From contig JBNJFY010000003.1 of the NCBI GenBank assembly GCA_051747265.1, forward strand, positions 248,001 to 312,000: DNA of 64,000 nucleotides. Direction: 5' to 3'. The first letter of the stretch is position 1. The number at the start of each line of letters is the position of its first letter. Below are positions 27,828 to 35,850 of this stretch, piece by piece. This stretch comes from JBNJFY01 sp051747265 (GTDB lineage Bacteria; Bacteroidota; Rhodothermia; Balneolales; Balneolaceae). The translations under genes and the position numbers were made by a program. The notes under the pieces are model-generated. The model searched no databases, was not told the DNA's origin, and saw only the letters and a list, made by a program, of their open reading frames with translations.

Positions 27828-28043
27828 ATGCCACAAGGAAAAGTTAAGTTTTTTGATAGCAAAAAAGGTTTTGGTTTTATCACTCCAGATGAAGGCGGTA
27901 AAGACGTTTTTGTTCACCGCAATAATGTAGAAAACTTGGGTTACGACCAAGGACTGGAAGACGGTGAAGCCGTTGAATATGAAGTGGAGGAAACTCCCAA
28001 AGGCCTTAGCGCTATCAATGTTGAAAGTTTAGACTACGTATAG
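27828..28043 (+). CDS. Cold-shock domain protein (CspA family)
   Basis: A 71-residue single cold-shock domain with both RNA-binding motifs: KGFGFI (RNP1) and DVFVH (RNP2). It is an RNA chaperone that melts mRNA structure at low temperature or in rapid growth. The start chosen is ATG 27828 (MPQGKVKFF), matching the family; a GTG 30 nt upstream in frame would add ten unconserved residues. The preceding 183-bp leader is long and could carry the thermosensing 5' UTR known for csp genes, but I cannot show its structure. A strong terminator follows. Confidence 0.95.
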   Translation: MPQGKVKFFDSKKGFGFITPDEGGKDVFVHRNNVENLGYDQGLEDGEAVEYEVEETPKGLSAINVESLDYV

Positions 28044-28064
28044 TCTAATTATCAACTTCGATTT

Positions 28065-28104
28065 GAAAGGCTTGCTCCTTTAAGGGGCAAGCCTTTCTTA
28101 TTTT
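28065..28104 (+). terminator. Intrinsic terminator of the csp gene
   Basis: An 11-bp perfect stem GAAAGGCTTGC (28065-28075) with GCAAGCCTTTC (28087-28097), an 11-nt loop and a T-rich tail (TTATTTT). MITE copy B begins 3 bp beyond it. Confidence 0.92.
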
Positions 28105-28106
28105 AT

Positions 28107-28234
28107 GAGGGTTTTCAAAACTACCTGTCATTGCGAACGTAGTGCTGCAATCCCCTGATTAGATTGTGTAAACGGTGATTATTACTACATCTTGCCATGA
28201 GAGAATACCTTTCGGAAGGTTTTGCAAAGCCCTC
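28107..28234 (+). mobile_element. MITE-like element, copy B
   Basis: A 128-bp copy of the element at 11414 and 61244, in the same orientation as copy C. It starts GAGGGTTTTC and ends GCAAAGCCCTC; the left end has drifted from GAGGGCTTTGC. The flanking 5-mers are TTTAT and TTTAG, a one-mismatch duplication, consistent with an older insertion. It lies directly after the csp terminator, a harmless site. Confidence 0.85.
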
Positions 28235-28340
28235 TTTAGATCAGTTTTTTGTCCATCCCTATCGTCTTCATATTGATTATTGCTTTTGATTATCCCCTAA
28301 TCAAAGCCCAGAAAATTTTATCGGATTTTGGTTTCTATTA

Positions 28341-28357
28341 GTAGGGAATACCCCTAC
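28341..28357. promoter_or_regulatory. Possible operator: GTAGGG-aatac-CCCTAC
   Basis: A perfect 6-bp inverted repeat with a 5-bp spacer about 150 bp before the SulP start. A near copy, GTAGAG-attc-CCCTAC, lies upstream of the first ferredoxin gene (38353-38368). Shape and placement suggest a dimeric regulator site, but no regulator can be named. Confidence 0.35.
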
Positions 28358-28510
28358 CTTTGCGACTCGAAAAATTAGCGGCCCTGCTGGATACGAATAT
28401 CGTCCTACCTGTAAACAAGCAGGCTGTGTTCACAAATTCATATTTAATCTCGTCTACTCAGGGGTATCGATATCCTGTGGATGGACTCTCTATACGTTTC
28501 AATACCTTAC

Positions 28511-30040
28511 ATGAAAAAATATTTCAATCTGTTTGATTTTAGTGACACCGTTGACTACAAAACTGAAGTGTTAGCCGGATTTACCGTAGCCCTGGCGCTA
28601 GTGCCAGAAGCGGTGGCTTTTGCCTTAATTGCCGGATTATCCCCACTTACGGGGCTTTATGCCGCCTTTGTAATGGGATTGGTAACCTCCATTCTGGGAG
28701 GACGACCGGGAATGATTTCCGGCGCCACGGGGGCTGTGGCTGTAGTAATTATTTCTGTAGCCCATTTACACGGAGTAGAGTATGTATTTGCCACTGTAGT
28801 GTTAGCAGGTATGATACAAGTATTGGCAGGTGTGTTTAAACTAGGAAAATTTATGCGTCTGGTTCCGCAGCCGGTAATCCTAGGGTTTGTTAATGGGCTG
28901 GCTATTATCATATTCATGTCCCAACTGGATCAGTTTAAAAATGGAGCTGGCGCTTGGTTAAGTGGTCCTTCATTATATGTAATGCTCGGCTTGGTGCTAT
29001 TCACCATGCTCATTATCTGGGGCTTACCTAAACTGACCAAATCCATACCCGCTTCTCTAACCGCAATTTTGGTGATTTTTGGAGTGGTGACCGTACTAGG
29101 CATCGATACCAAAACAGTAGGCGATATTGCGTCCATTCAGGGAGGATTCCCGCCCTTTCACATTCCCATGGTACCTTTCGAGTGGGAAACGCTGATGATC
29201 ATTTTCCCCTATGCCGCTATTATGGCTGGGGTAGGGTTAATCGAGAGTTTGTTGACCCTCAATATCATTGATGAGATCACCGAGACCCGTGGCCGGGGTA
29301 ACAAAGAAGCTGTTGCTCAGGGCACGGCCAATATTCTCTCTGGATTTTTCTCAGGCATGGGTGGGTGTGCTATGTTGGGTCAGAGTTTGATCAATATTTC
29401 GTCTGGATCCCGGGCACGATTATCGGGAATAGTTGCCTCAGTGATGCTACTGGTATTCATCATGTTTGGTGCGGGATTGATTGAACAATTACCGATGGCT
29501 GCACTTACTGGTCTGATGATCATGGTAGCCATTGGAACTTTTGAATGGGCGAGTCTTCGTACATTCAATAAAATGCCCAAGCCGGATATTCTGGTGATGA
29601 TATTGGTCACCTTGGTAACTATTGTCTTACACAATCTGGCATTGGCAGTTATAGTTGGGGTGATCATCGCGGCCTTGGTTTTCGCTTGGGAAAATTCCAA
29701 GCGTATTCGAGCCCGCAAGCGTTTTGATGAAGAGGGGATCAAACATTACGAAATTTACGGACCGTTATTCTTTGGATCGGTTTCGGTATTCAACGAAAAA
29801 TTTGACGTGATCAATGATCCTGATGAAGTGGTCATCGACTTTTCAGAAAGCCGGGTGGTGGATATGTCGGCCATTGAAGCGCTGAATAAAATTACCGAGC
29901 GTTATCTGAAGGTAGGGAAGAAGGTTCATCTGAAGCATCTCAGCCGGGATTGCCAGAACCTGCTTAAGAATGCCGAGAAAATTATTGATGTAAATGTCGT
30001 GGAAGATCCAACCTATAAAGTATTAATGGATGCGGTTTAA
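28511..30040 (+). CDS. SulP/SLC26-family anion transporter with STAS domain
   Basis: A membrane transporter of about 509 residues from ATG 28511 (MKKYFNLFDF); an in-frame ATG at 28481 would add ten residues. The transmembrane part has ten or more helices and the SulP signature GLSPLTGLYAAFV near the start plus PEAVAFALIAG. The C-terminal STAS domain (about 400-509) contains VVIDFSESRVVDMSAIEAL, where the phospho-accepting Ser is usually found. Members carry sulfate, bicarbonate or other anions; the substrate is not evident. Bicarbonate is common in halophilic and marine relatives, but no carbonic anhydrase is near. It converges on the DUF3566 gene. Confidence 0.92.
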   Translation: MKKYFNLFDFSDTVDYKTEVLAGFTVALALVPEAVAFALIAGLSPLTGLYAAFVMGLVTSILGGRPGMISGATGAVAVVIISVAHLHGVEYVFATVVLAGMIQVLAGVFKLGKFMRLVPQPVILGFVNGLAIIIFMSQLDQFKNGAGAWLSGPSLYVMLGLVLFTMLIIWGLPKLTKSIPASLTAILVIFGVVTVLGIDTKTVGDIASIQGGFPPFHIPMVPFEWETLMIIFPYAAIMAGVGLIESLLTLNIIDEITETRGRGNKEAVAQGTANILSGFFSGMGGCAMLGQSLINISSGSRARLSGIVASVMLLVFIMFGAGLIEQLPMAALTGLMIMVAIGTFEWASLRTFNKMPKPDILVMILVTLVTIVLHNLALAVIVGVIIAALVFAWENSKRIRARKRFDEEGIKHYEIYGPLFFGSVSVFNEKFDVINDPDEVVIDFSESRVVDMSAIEALNKITERYLKVGKKVHLKHLSRDCQNLLKNAEKIIDVNVVEDPTYKVLMDAV

Positions 30041-30080
30041 TCTGGAGATAAATTTTTTGAATCCGGAGGTGAGCAGCGGT

Positions 30081-30401
30081 CTAAAGAGCTTCCTCCTTAT
30101 CCTCCAGCTCAAACTCAAAGCCACCCAACATCGGAACCAACACATTATACAGTAGACAAAATATAGCGGTACTGATGTAACCGATGATCAAATAGAAGAT
30201 TGGGCCAATAATGAACATGAGTACCGGCGAGAACATGGGGAAATGTGGAGCTTGGGCGCCCATATCCTGAGGCATCATGCTAGAAAATAGTGTCATAATT
30301 CCAACAAAGGGTAGTATGAAAATGACACTGATAATTGCCATGATAACCGCCGCGATTTTACCGTTCTGGTGAGGGGAGAGGCGTTTGATTTGCTTATTCA
30401 T
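30081..30401 (-). CDS. DUF3566-like small membrane protein
   Basis: A 106-residue protein with two hydrophobic helices (about 17-40 and 58-85) separated by a Met/Pro-rich loop. The C-terminal pattern CLLYNVLVPMLGGFEFEL corresponds to the LYNxxxxxxGGIExEL motif of DUF3566, a family of unknown role. The acidic tail (EDKEEAL) lies in the cytoplasm if the helices form a hairpin. It is transcribed alone, with 40 bp to the convergent SulP gene. The 250 bp upstream shows no other gene. Confidence 0.75.
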   Translation of the reverse strand: MNKQIKRLSPHQNGKIAAVIMAIISVIFILPFVGIMTLFSSMMPQDMGAQAPHFPMFSPVLMFIIGPIFYLIIGYISTAIFCLLYNVLVPMLGGFEFELEDKEEAL

Positions 30402-30651
30402 AGGTCTCCTCTTTTAATCAGGTGATTTTAACTACCATTAGTATAGTAGGTGAGACTCGCAAAGCCAAGGGGGATGAAATGATGGTGTGATAGAGCGACT
30501 CGGTTTCGCCGCTTAGTGATGGAGTGAATCTGGATCCATTTTACGCACTTCGATACTTTGGTAGATTCAAGAAGATTTTGAAATAGATCTATAAGTGTTG
30601 AATGGCAAGGATTTACTTCATCACTCCATCACTCTAAGATTCCCTCATTCC

Positions 30652-31914
30652 TCACATCGGCGCTACCATCTGCATCAGAATCCCACAGAACCAGGCGGCA
30701 TACGTACCCACTGCGTAGCCAAAGACCGCGAGTAATACACCCACCGGAGCCAAGGCCGGATGAAAAGCCGCAGCCACAATGGGCGCGGAAGCAGCTCCAC
30801 CTACGTTAGCCTGACTTCCCACTGCCGTAAAGAAGAAGGGGGCTTTAATCAGCTTACCAATGCCCAGTAGTAGTGTTACATGCACCAGCATCCAGATGAA
30901 GCCAAGCATAAACAGGGCTGGATTTTCGAAAATAGCCATCACGTTCATCTTCATACCAATGGTGGCCACAAGGATATATAATAGCAGGCTCCCTACTTTG
31001 GAGGCACCAGCGCCTTCGTATGCACGGAACTTGGTAAAGGAGAGAAGGAGTCCACCAGTGGTCGCAATCACAATAATCCAGAAAAAGCGAGAATCCAGAC
31101 TCAGGCGGCTCAAATTGGGGAAATTCTCACCAATTAAAGGGGCGAATAAGTCAGCGCCCCAGTGACCGATTGCAGTTACTCCAAAGGCAATAGCGGCTAT
31201 TACGGTGAGATCGGTTAAGTCTGGAATTCGCGCAATACTAGCCCGGTAGTCTTCGATCTTTTTGCGCAAGTTGGTAATGGCCGAGGAGTCTGCTTTGAAA
31301 ATGGTATCCAATCGGTCGGACATCCCCGCTCCGTATAGCAGAAAAGCCATCCAGAAGTTAGCTACGATAATATCTACGGTTACCATGGCTGAGAATAGCT
31401 CATCACTGGGATCGAAAACCTCATACATGGCTGCTTGGTTGGCTCCTCCACCAATCCAGCTACCGGCGATGGTGGTCATACCGCGCCAAACGGCGTCGGG
31501 GCCGGCGCCTCCTACTAATTCAGGGGCAAAAGCGCTCACTATGATGATGGCTAAGGGACCGCCCAATACGATGCCCACAGTCCCTGTAAAAAACATGATA
31601 ATTGCTTTAGGACCCAGTCGGAAAATCTCTTTTAGATCGATACTAAGGGTCAACAGCACCAAACTGGCGGGTAGCATGTAGCGAGAGGCCACGAAATAGA
31701 GATTAGACTCCTCACCGGAAATAATACCCAGGGAATTAAATATGGAAGGAATGAAATAGCATAGTAGTAAGGATGGGACGTAGGTATAAAATTTTTGCCA
31801 AGTGGGATTATCGGAGTGGGCAGTGATGAAGATTCCAGCCAAAATAACCAATAAAATACCCAGCACTATGGCATCATTGGTAAACAGTACCGTTGATTCA
31901 GCAAGTAAAAACAT
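30652..31914 (-). CDS. DUF819 family integral membrane protein
   Basis: A 420-residue protein with about 11-12 hydrophobic helices and the Gly-rich signatures of DUF819: TIAGSWIGGGANQAAMYE and GSQANVGGAASAPIVA, which look like the substrate-binding hairpins of the wider cation/carboxylate antiporter fold. The family, YjcL-like, has no established substrate. It is transcribed alone between DUF3566 and thrC, with a 93-bp gap from thrC that may hold its promoter. Confidence 0.9.
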   Translation of the reverse strand: MFLLAESTVLFTNDAIVLGILLVILAGIFITAHSDNPTWQKFYTYVPSLLLCYFIPSIFNSLGIISGEESNLYFVASRYMLPASLVLLTLSIDLKEIFRLGPKAIIMFFTGTVGIVLGGPLAIIIVSAFAPELVGGAGPDAVWRGMTTIAGSWIGGGANQAAMYEVFDPSDELFSAMVTVDIIVANFWMAFLLYGAGMSDRLDTIFKADSSAITNLRKKIEDYRASIARIPDLTDLTVIAAIAFGVTAIGHWGADLFAPLIGENFPNLSRLSLDSRFFWIIVIATTGGLLLSFTKFRAYEGAGASKVGSLLLYILVATIGMKMNVMAIFENPALFMLGFIWMLVHVTLLLGIGKLIKAPFFFTAVGSQANVGGAASAPIVAAAFHPALAPVGVLLAVFGYAVGTYAAWFCGILMQMVAPM

Positions 31915-32007
31915 AGTTCCCTACAAATTTTAATTGGTTTACAACTATATGTGGTGATATAAGTCCACCAAAGTGGATAATCTGGATCACAGAAGCAAAA
32001 AGCTGAT

Positions 32008-33183
32008 TTACTCAGCTACTGCCTGTTGTTGGATATAATCTTGAATGGCATCCAAGTTGGGTTCCAATACAGGCAGATCCGGACTGTTATTGGCAATAGT
32101 TTTGGTGTCTTTTAATCCGGTTCCGGTAAGGACAAGCAAAACTTTTTTTCCCTCAAACAGATCCAAATTGTTTTTAACAGAGGCTAACGGAAGAGCACAG
32201 GCCGATTCGGTGAATTGACCTTCTTGTTGGGCCATCTCAAATAAAGATTCCAAAATTTCTTCTTCGGTAACGGTAAAAGCGTGCCCCTCGGATTGCTCGA
32301 TACCACGAAGTACCTTGTAGAAATCCACCGGATCCGCAGCAGCTACGGACTCAGCCATGGTATTCACCTGATCCTTGACAATCTTTTTCTTCTTAAAAAT
32401 ACCCTCTACCACCGGTGAGCTTTCCTCGGGTTGCACGGCCACCATGTGAGGTAGTTTCTCTATTCGATCGGCAGCTTGCAATTCCCGATATCCCTTCCAG
32501 ATAGCCCCAAAATTAGTTCCGCAGCCCACAGGGACAATCACATAATCGAAATCATCGCCGCCTTGCTCCAGTAGTTCAAAGGTGAAATCCTTTTGGCCTT
32601 CCTCACGAAATACATAATCACCGGCCAAGTAATAATTCCCCGATTTAGCAAATTCCCGACAGAGGTGCTCACAGGTGCTGTAGTCGCCTTCCACTTTCAA
32701 GATATGAGCACCAAACACAGTGGCTTGCGCAATTTTGGCATCCGAAGTACGCTCGGGCACAAATACGTAGCACGGAATTTTCGCGTAGCATGCATAGGCC
32801 GCAACGGAGGCCGCCATGTTACCTGTAGAGGCTAAACAGATAGCATCGGCGTTTAATTCTTGGGCTTTTTGCACCTCGATGTGGCTCCCCCGATCTTTGA
32901 AGCATCCGGTGGGATGTTCAAACTCCAATTTGGCGTATAATTCTACGCCGTAGGTTTCCGAGAGTCGACTGAGGTATTTCAGGGTGGAGGGACTGTTTTT
33001 TAGCGGGTCCGGTTGTGGATGCTGCAGAGGATACTGCACGCTTTCGGAAATGTGATCGTATTCGATGCTCAGTACACCGCCACATTTGGTGCAATAGGTA
33101 GTGGTTTCGTGTTCATCGTTTTCTACGCCGCACATGATACAGCGCATAGTGTAATCGGTACCGGGGGTGTCTGATTCCGTCAT
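32008..33183 (-). CDS. thrC: Threonine synthase
   Basis: A PLP enzyme converting O-phosphohomoserine to threonine. The 391-residue protein starts with a zinc-ribbon-like set Cys15/18/31/34 (CIMCG, CTKCGG), which is found in one class of threonine synthases. The PLP lysine is Lys96 in GCFKDRG, and the phosphate loop is ASTGNMAASVAAYA. PVGCGTNFG and the SACALPLAS segment near the end are also typical. No other threonine-pathway gene is adjacent, so it is regulated alone. A second in-frame Met at codon 13 is possible as the start. It lies 66 bp from the 83-residue gene upstream. Confidence 0.92.
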   Translation of the reverse strand: MTESDTPGTDYTMRCIMCGVENDEHETTTYCTKCGGVLSIEYDHISESVQYPLQHPQPDPLKNSPSTLKYLSRLSETYGVELYAKLEFEHPTGCFKDRGSHIEVQKAQELNADAICLASTGNMAASVAAYACYAKIPCYVFVPERTSDAKIAQATVFGAHILKVEGDYSTCEHLCREFAKSGNYYLAGDYVFREEGQKDFTFELLEQGGDDFDYVIVPVGCGTNFGAIWKGYRELQAADRIEKLPHMVAVQPEESSPVVEGIFKKKKIVKDQVNTMAESVAAADPVDFYKVLRGIEQSEGHAFTVTEEEILESLFEMAQQEGQFTESACALPLASVKNNLDLFEGKKVLLVLTGTGLKDTKTIANNSPDLPVLEPNLDAIQDYIQQQAVAE

Positions 33184-33249
33184 ATTAGGTAGCGTTTTGC
33201 TCGGAAATTCCTTGGTTAATTAGGCGATCGGCCTGAGTTTTGCTGGATA

Positions 33250-33501
33250 TTAATCGCGGAGCGGTAACAATGCAATTTCTACAAAGTCCAGATCCAGCTC
33301 GCTAAATATGGGTTCGGCGATTTCGGCAATCTCCTCTTCGTCGAATTCTTCCAATCCTCCCACTTCAATAAATAGCAGTTGGCGTGGTTCGTCGAGATAG
33401 TAGCGTACTGCTTCTGCCTCAAAAGATTGCTTCAATGTGTCGATTAGAATCTGCAGATCCTCTTCAAAGGCTTGCAGATCGGATTCGTCGAATGAACTCA
33501 T
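33250..33501 (-). CDS. Small acidic protein of unknown function
   Basis: An 83-residue protein very rich in Glu and Asp, with an alternating strand-helix look (AVRYYLDEPRQLLFIEVGG, then EEEIAEIAEPIFSEL). It has no signal peptide or membrane helix. The gene is divergent from anmK by 50 bp and upstream of thrC on the same strand. I do not recognise a family; the ordered secondary structure and clean gene boundaries make it a likely real gene. It could be a small adaptor. Confidence 0.65.
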   Translation of the reverse strand: MSSFDESDLQAFEEDLQILIDTLKQSFEAEAVRYYLDEPRQLLFIEVGGLEEFDEEEIAEIAEPIFSELDLDFVEIALLPLRD

Positions 33502-33551
33502 GTGCTATATTTAAGTTTGAAAGATGCATCAAAATATTGGATCAGCAGACT

Positions 33552-34712
33552 ATGAACAAATGGATACGTGAGTTAGTTGGCCCATCGGCCCAAGGGCATC
33601 GGACGGTGATCGGGGTGATGTCGGGAACTTCGCTGGATGGGCTGGATATCGCGATATGTCGGTTCCAGCAGTTTGGAAAACGGGTAAAGCATGAACTGGT
33701 TACATTTGACGCGATTCCTTTCAGGCCGGAATTGCGGATGCGCCTGAAAAAGGTTTGCTATCAAGACCAGGCCAAGTTAGAGGAAATCACTCGCTTGAAT
33801 GTGGATTTGGGTCAATTCATTGCCGAGAGTATTAATGCGGTATTATTGATGCAAAATATCAGACCTAATGAGGTAGACCTTATCGCCTCACACGGGCAGA
33901 CTATTTATCACGCACCGGATCGCGAAGAGAATGATGAACCACGGAACGCAACCTTGCAAATTGGGGATGGGGATGTGATTGCGGTGCAAACCGGATTGCC
34001 GGTGCTCAGTGATTTTCGGATGCGTGAAATTGGCTTGGGTCGAGAGGGTGCGCCCTTGGCTCCTTATGCCGAAAAATTGTTGGTCGATGAGGGGCAATCA
34101 GTAGTATTGGTAAATATTGGGGGCATTAGCAATATCACCTATTTCGATGAGCGTGGTGATTTTTTAGGGACCGATTGTGGACCTGGGAACACCTTGATGG
34201 ACGGATTTATGATGCATATTTCGGATGGCGTTATTGCCTATGATGAGGATGGTTGGATGGCAGCCAAAGGGACACCTAGTGAGTTATTAACTAAGCGATT
34301 CATGCAGCATGATTTTTTTGATCGACCGTATCCAAAGTCTACGGGGCAGGAAGAGTTCGACCTAGATTGGTTGCAGGAGTGTGTGGAAGAGGTGGATCCA
34401 TCGCTGTCGGAACCGGATATCATGGCCAGTTTGGCCCGGTTTACCACGGATGCGATCATAAGGGCGATACATGGCCTCACGGATGAGATACCGGAGCAGA
34501 TCTATGTGAGTGGCGGCGGGAGTCATAATCCGGTATTGATGAACCATTTAAGTGAAGGATTAAAATCTAGCACCGTACAAACCACCGATGTCTTGGGTAT
34601 GCCGGTGGATGCCAAAGAGGCCATATTATTTGCTGCTTTAGGGTACCATGCCATTTGGGGAAAACGAGAAGACGTTCCGCGTTTGGGGAAATTCAGCTGG
34701 CCGAAAGGGTAA
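33552..34712 (+). CDS. anmK: Anhydro-N-acetylmuramic acid kinase
   Basis: Opens and phosphorylates 1,6-anhydro-MurNAc in cell-wall recycling. The 386-residue protein carries the ASKHA-fold motifs: GVMSGTSLDG near residue 21, SHGQTIYH, VLVNIGGISN and CGPGNTLMD, ending with the VSGGGSHNP loop. A longer frame from GTG 33384 overlaps the divergent gene and lacks conservation, so ATG 33552 is chosen. No murQ or nagZ is adjacent. The REP-like palindrome block begins 58 bp after its stop. Confidence 0.93.
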   Translation: MNKWIRELVGPSAQGHRTVIGVMSGTSLDGLDIAICRFQQFGKRVKHELVTFDAIPFRPELRMRLKKVCYQDQAKLEEITRLNVDLGQFIAESINAVLLMQNIRPNEVDLIASHGQTIYHAPDREENDEPRNATLQIGDGDVIAVQTGLPVLSDFRMREIGLGREGAPLAPYAEKLLVDEGQSVVLVNIGGISNITYFDERGDFLGTDCGPGNTLMDGFMMHISDGVIAYDEDGWMAAKGTPSELLTKRFMQHDFFDRPYPKSTGQEEFDLDWLQECVEEVDPSLSEPDIMASLARFTTDAIIRAIHGLTDEIPEQIYVSGGGSHNPVLMNHLSEGLKSSTVQTTDVLGMPVDAKEAILFAALGYHAIWGKREDVPRLGKFSWPKG

Positions 34713-34770
34713 TAATTGGAATGGGGTTATATGGATTCCAATATGATCCCATGATGAACATTAGATCTAA

Positions 34771-35008
34771 TGCGACCTCTAGCGAGGTCGAACCGTTTCG
34801 TTGTCGTTGGGGTGCTATAATATTGGGACCGCTAATGCGGTCCTACGTGCTTTCAATGATAACATTGCTTTGAATCCCATCTATCATTTACATAAAACAT
34901 CCAATTACACAATTGCTAAACATATATTGCCGGACCGCGTTAGCGGTCCCAATATTATAGCACCCCAATACCATTTACCAATGCCATTCGACCTCGCTAG
35001 AGGTCGCA
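34771..35008. repeat. Nested inverted repeat (REP/BIME-like), first copy
   Basis: A 238-bp block, within the 318-bp gap after anmK, built of two nested inverted repeats. Outer arms: 34771-34792 and 34987-35008 are perfect 22-bp reverse complements, each itself a hairpin (GACCTC-tagc-GAGGTC). Inner arms: 34807-34843 and 34932-34968 match at 36 of 37 positions, each again containing a small hairpin (GGACCGC...GCGGTCC). The centre of about 90 bp is unpaired AT-rich DNA. It abuts the REP-associated transposase and fits the REP pairs such enzymes act on. It could fold into a long structured RNA or cruciform. Confidence 0.88.
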
Positions 35009-35030
35009 CCTTATCCATGTGTTGCATGAT

Positions 35031-35498
35031 TTAGTATTCATGCCAATCGAAGAGGTATTGTTCATCGTAGTCAATATCCCATTTTTCTAGCAGGGCCAGA
35101 TATTCTTCTTTCAATGATCGTTTCAGGTGATGGTGTTTTTGGTTGCGGATGTATTCGATGATAGTACCAATTTGTGAATGGCTGTGAGAAAATGCGCCAT
35201 ATCCGGTTTGCCAAGCGAATGATTGTTGATCGATATGTTCAGAATCGTTGATCCAATTGGTGCTGGCTTTTTTAATTTCGCGTACCAAGTCAGAAATGGC
35301 GTAGGTGGGATTCAGCCCAACAAAAATATGGATGTGATCCGGCATCCCATTAATGGCCAAACTTTTATGCCCCTTATTGTTGATGATGCCCGAGATATAT
35401 TGATATAATTCTTGGTCCCAGGTTTGTTCTATCAACGCCTGCCGATATTTAACGGCGAATATGATATGAATATAGATTTGGCTGTATCGGTTGGCCAT
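35031..35498 (-). CDS. REP-associated tyrosine transposase (IS200/IS605 TnpA-like)
   Basis: A 155-residue Y1 HUH transposase. Asp54-His55-Ile-His57 (PDHIHIF) is the HUH metal motif and Tyr116 in IIEYIRNQ is the candidate catalytic tyrosine. The ATG at 35498 is preceded by AGGAGG 5-6 nt upstream, so the longer TTG frame is rejected. It has the size of TnpA rather than long RAYT proteins but is flanked on both sides by nested palindromic repeats, as RAYT genes are. No TnpB or ωRNA is present. RAYTs mobilise or process REP hairpins in single-stranded form; here the repeats occur on both sides of the gene. Confidence 0.9.
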   Translation of the reverse strand: MANRYSQIYIHIIFAVKYRQALIEQTWDQELYQYISGIINNKGHKSLAINGMPDHIHIFVGLNPTYAISDLVREIKKASTNWINDSEHIDQQSFAWQTGYGAFSHSHSQIGTIIEYIRNQKHHHLKRSLKEEYLALLEKWDIDYDEQYLFDWHEY

Positions 35499-35583
35499 GG
35501 TTTCCTCCTGATGGTGTGATTTTCGGTGCAAACATTGGATAAATACCCATTCGGAAATGAAATTGCCAATCCCAGGGGAAGGG

Positions 35584-35823
35584 TTCGACCTCTATCGAGG
35601 TCGTGTTGGGTTGGAATACGGTTGCGGGGTGCTATAGTAATGGGACCGCTGACGCGGTCCTGGCTGCTTCATTTGATTTCTCAAACCTGAATTTAATCTA
35701 TCATTTTCACAGGCAGATAAATTATATGTTAGATTATAAATCCTTTGGAGGATCTCATCAGCGGTCCCATTATTATAGCCCCCGTATTAATCAATGGTGG
35801 TTCGACCTCGCTAGAGGTCGTAT
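35584..35823. repeat. Nested inverted repeat (REP/BIME-like), second diverged copy
   Basis: Occupies most of the 352-bp gap upstream of the transposase. Outer arms at 35584-35604 and 35801-35822 are GACCTC/GAGGTC hairpins like those at 34771. The left inner arm (35626-35660) carries GGGGTGCTATAGTAATGGGACCGC and its hairpin; the right inner arm (35759-35784) matches it but has lost the terminal hairpin half. The block is thus a decayed or partial version of 34771-35008. No other gene lies in the gap. Confidence 0.8.
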
Positions 35824-35850
35824 TAGAAATTACGTCCCTATGGGAAGATA

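Larger units (their letters stand above)
28044..28510. other. Intergenic region before the SulP gene
   Basis: The 467-bp gap holds the csp terminator (28065-28104), MITE copy B (28107-28234) and a GTAGGG/CCCTAC palindrome (28341-28357). The remaining 150 bp before the SulP start show no gene or RNA that I can recognise. Confidence 0.6.

Noticed and set aside
28107..28234. Structured RNA or attenuator
   Set aside because: The same sequence occurs at two other sites in the window with 5-bp direct repeats, which indicates transposition.
34655..35034. Short plus-strand ORFs across the first palindrome block
   Set aside because: They run through the inverted repeats, lack ribosome binding sites and have no recognisable protein features.
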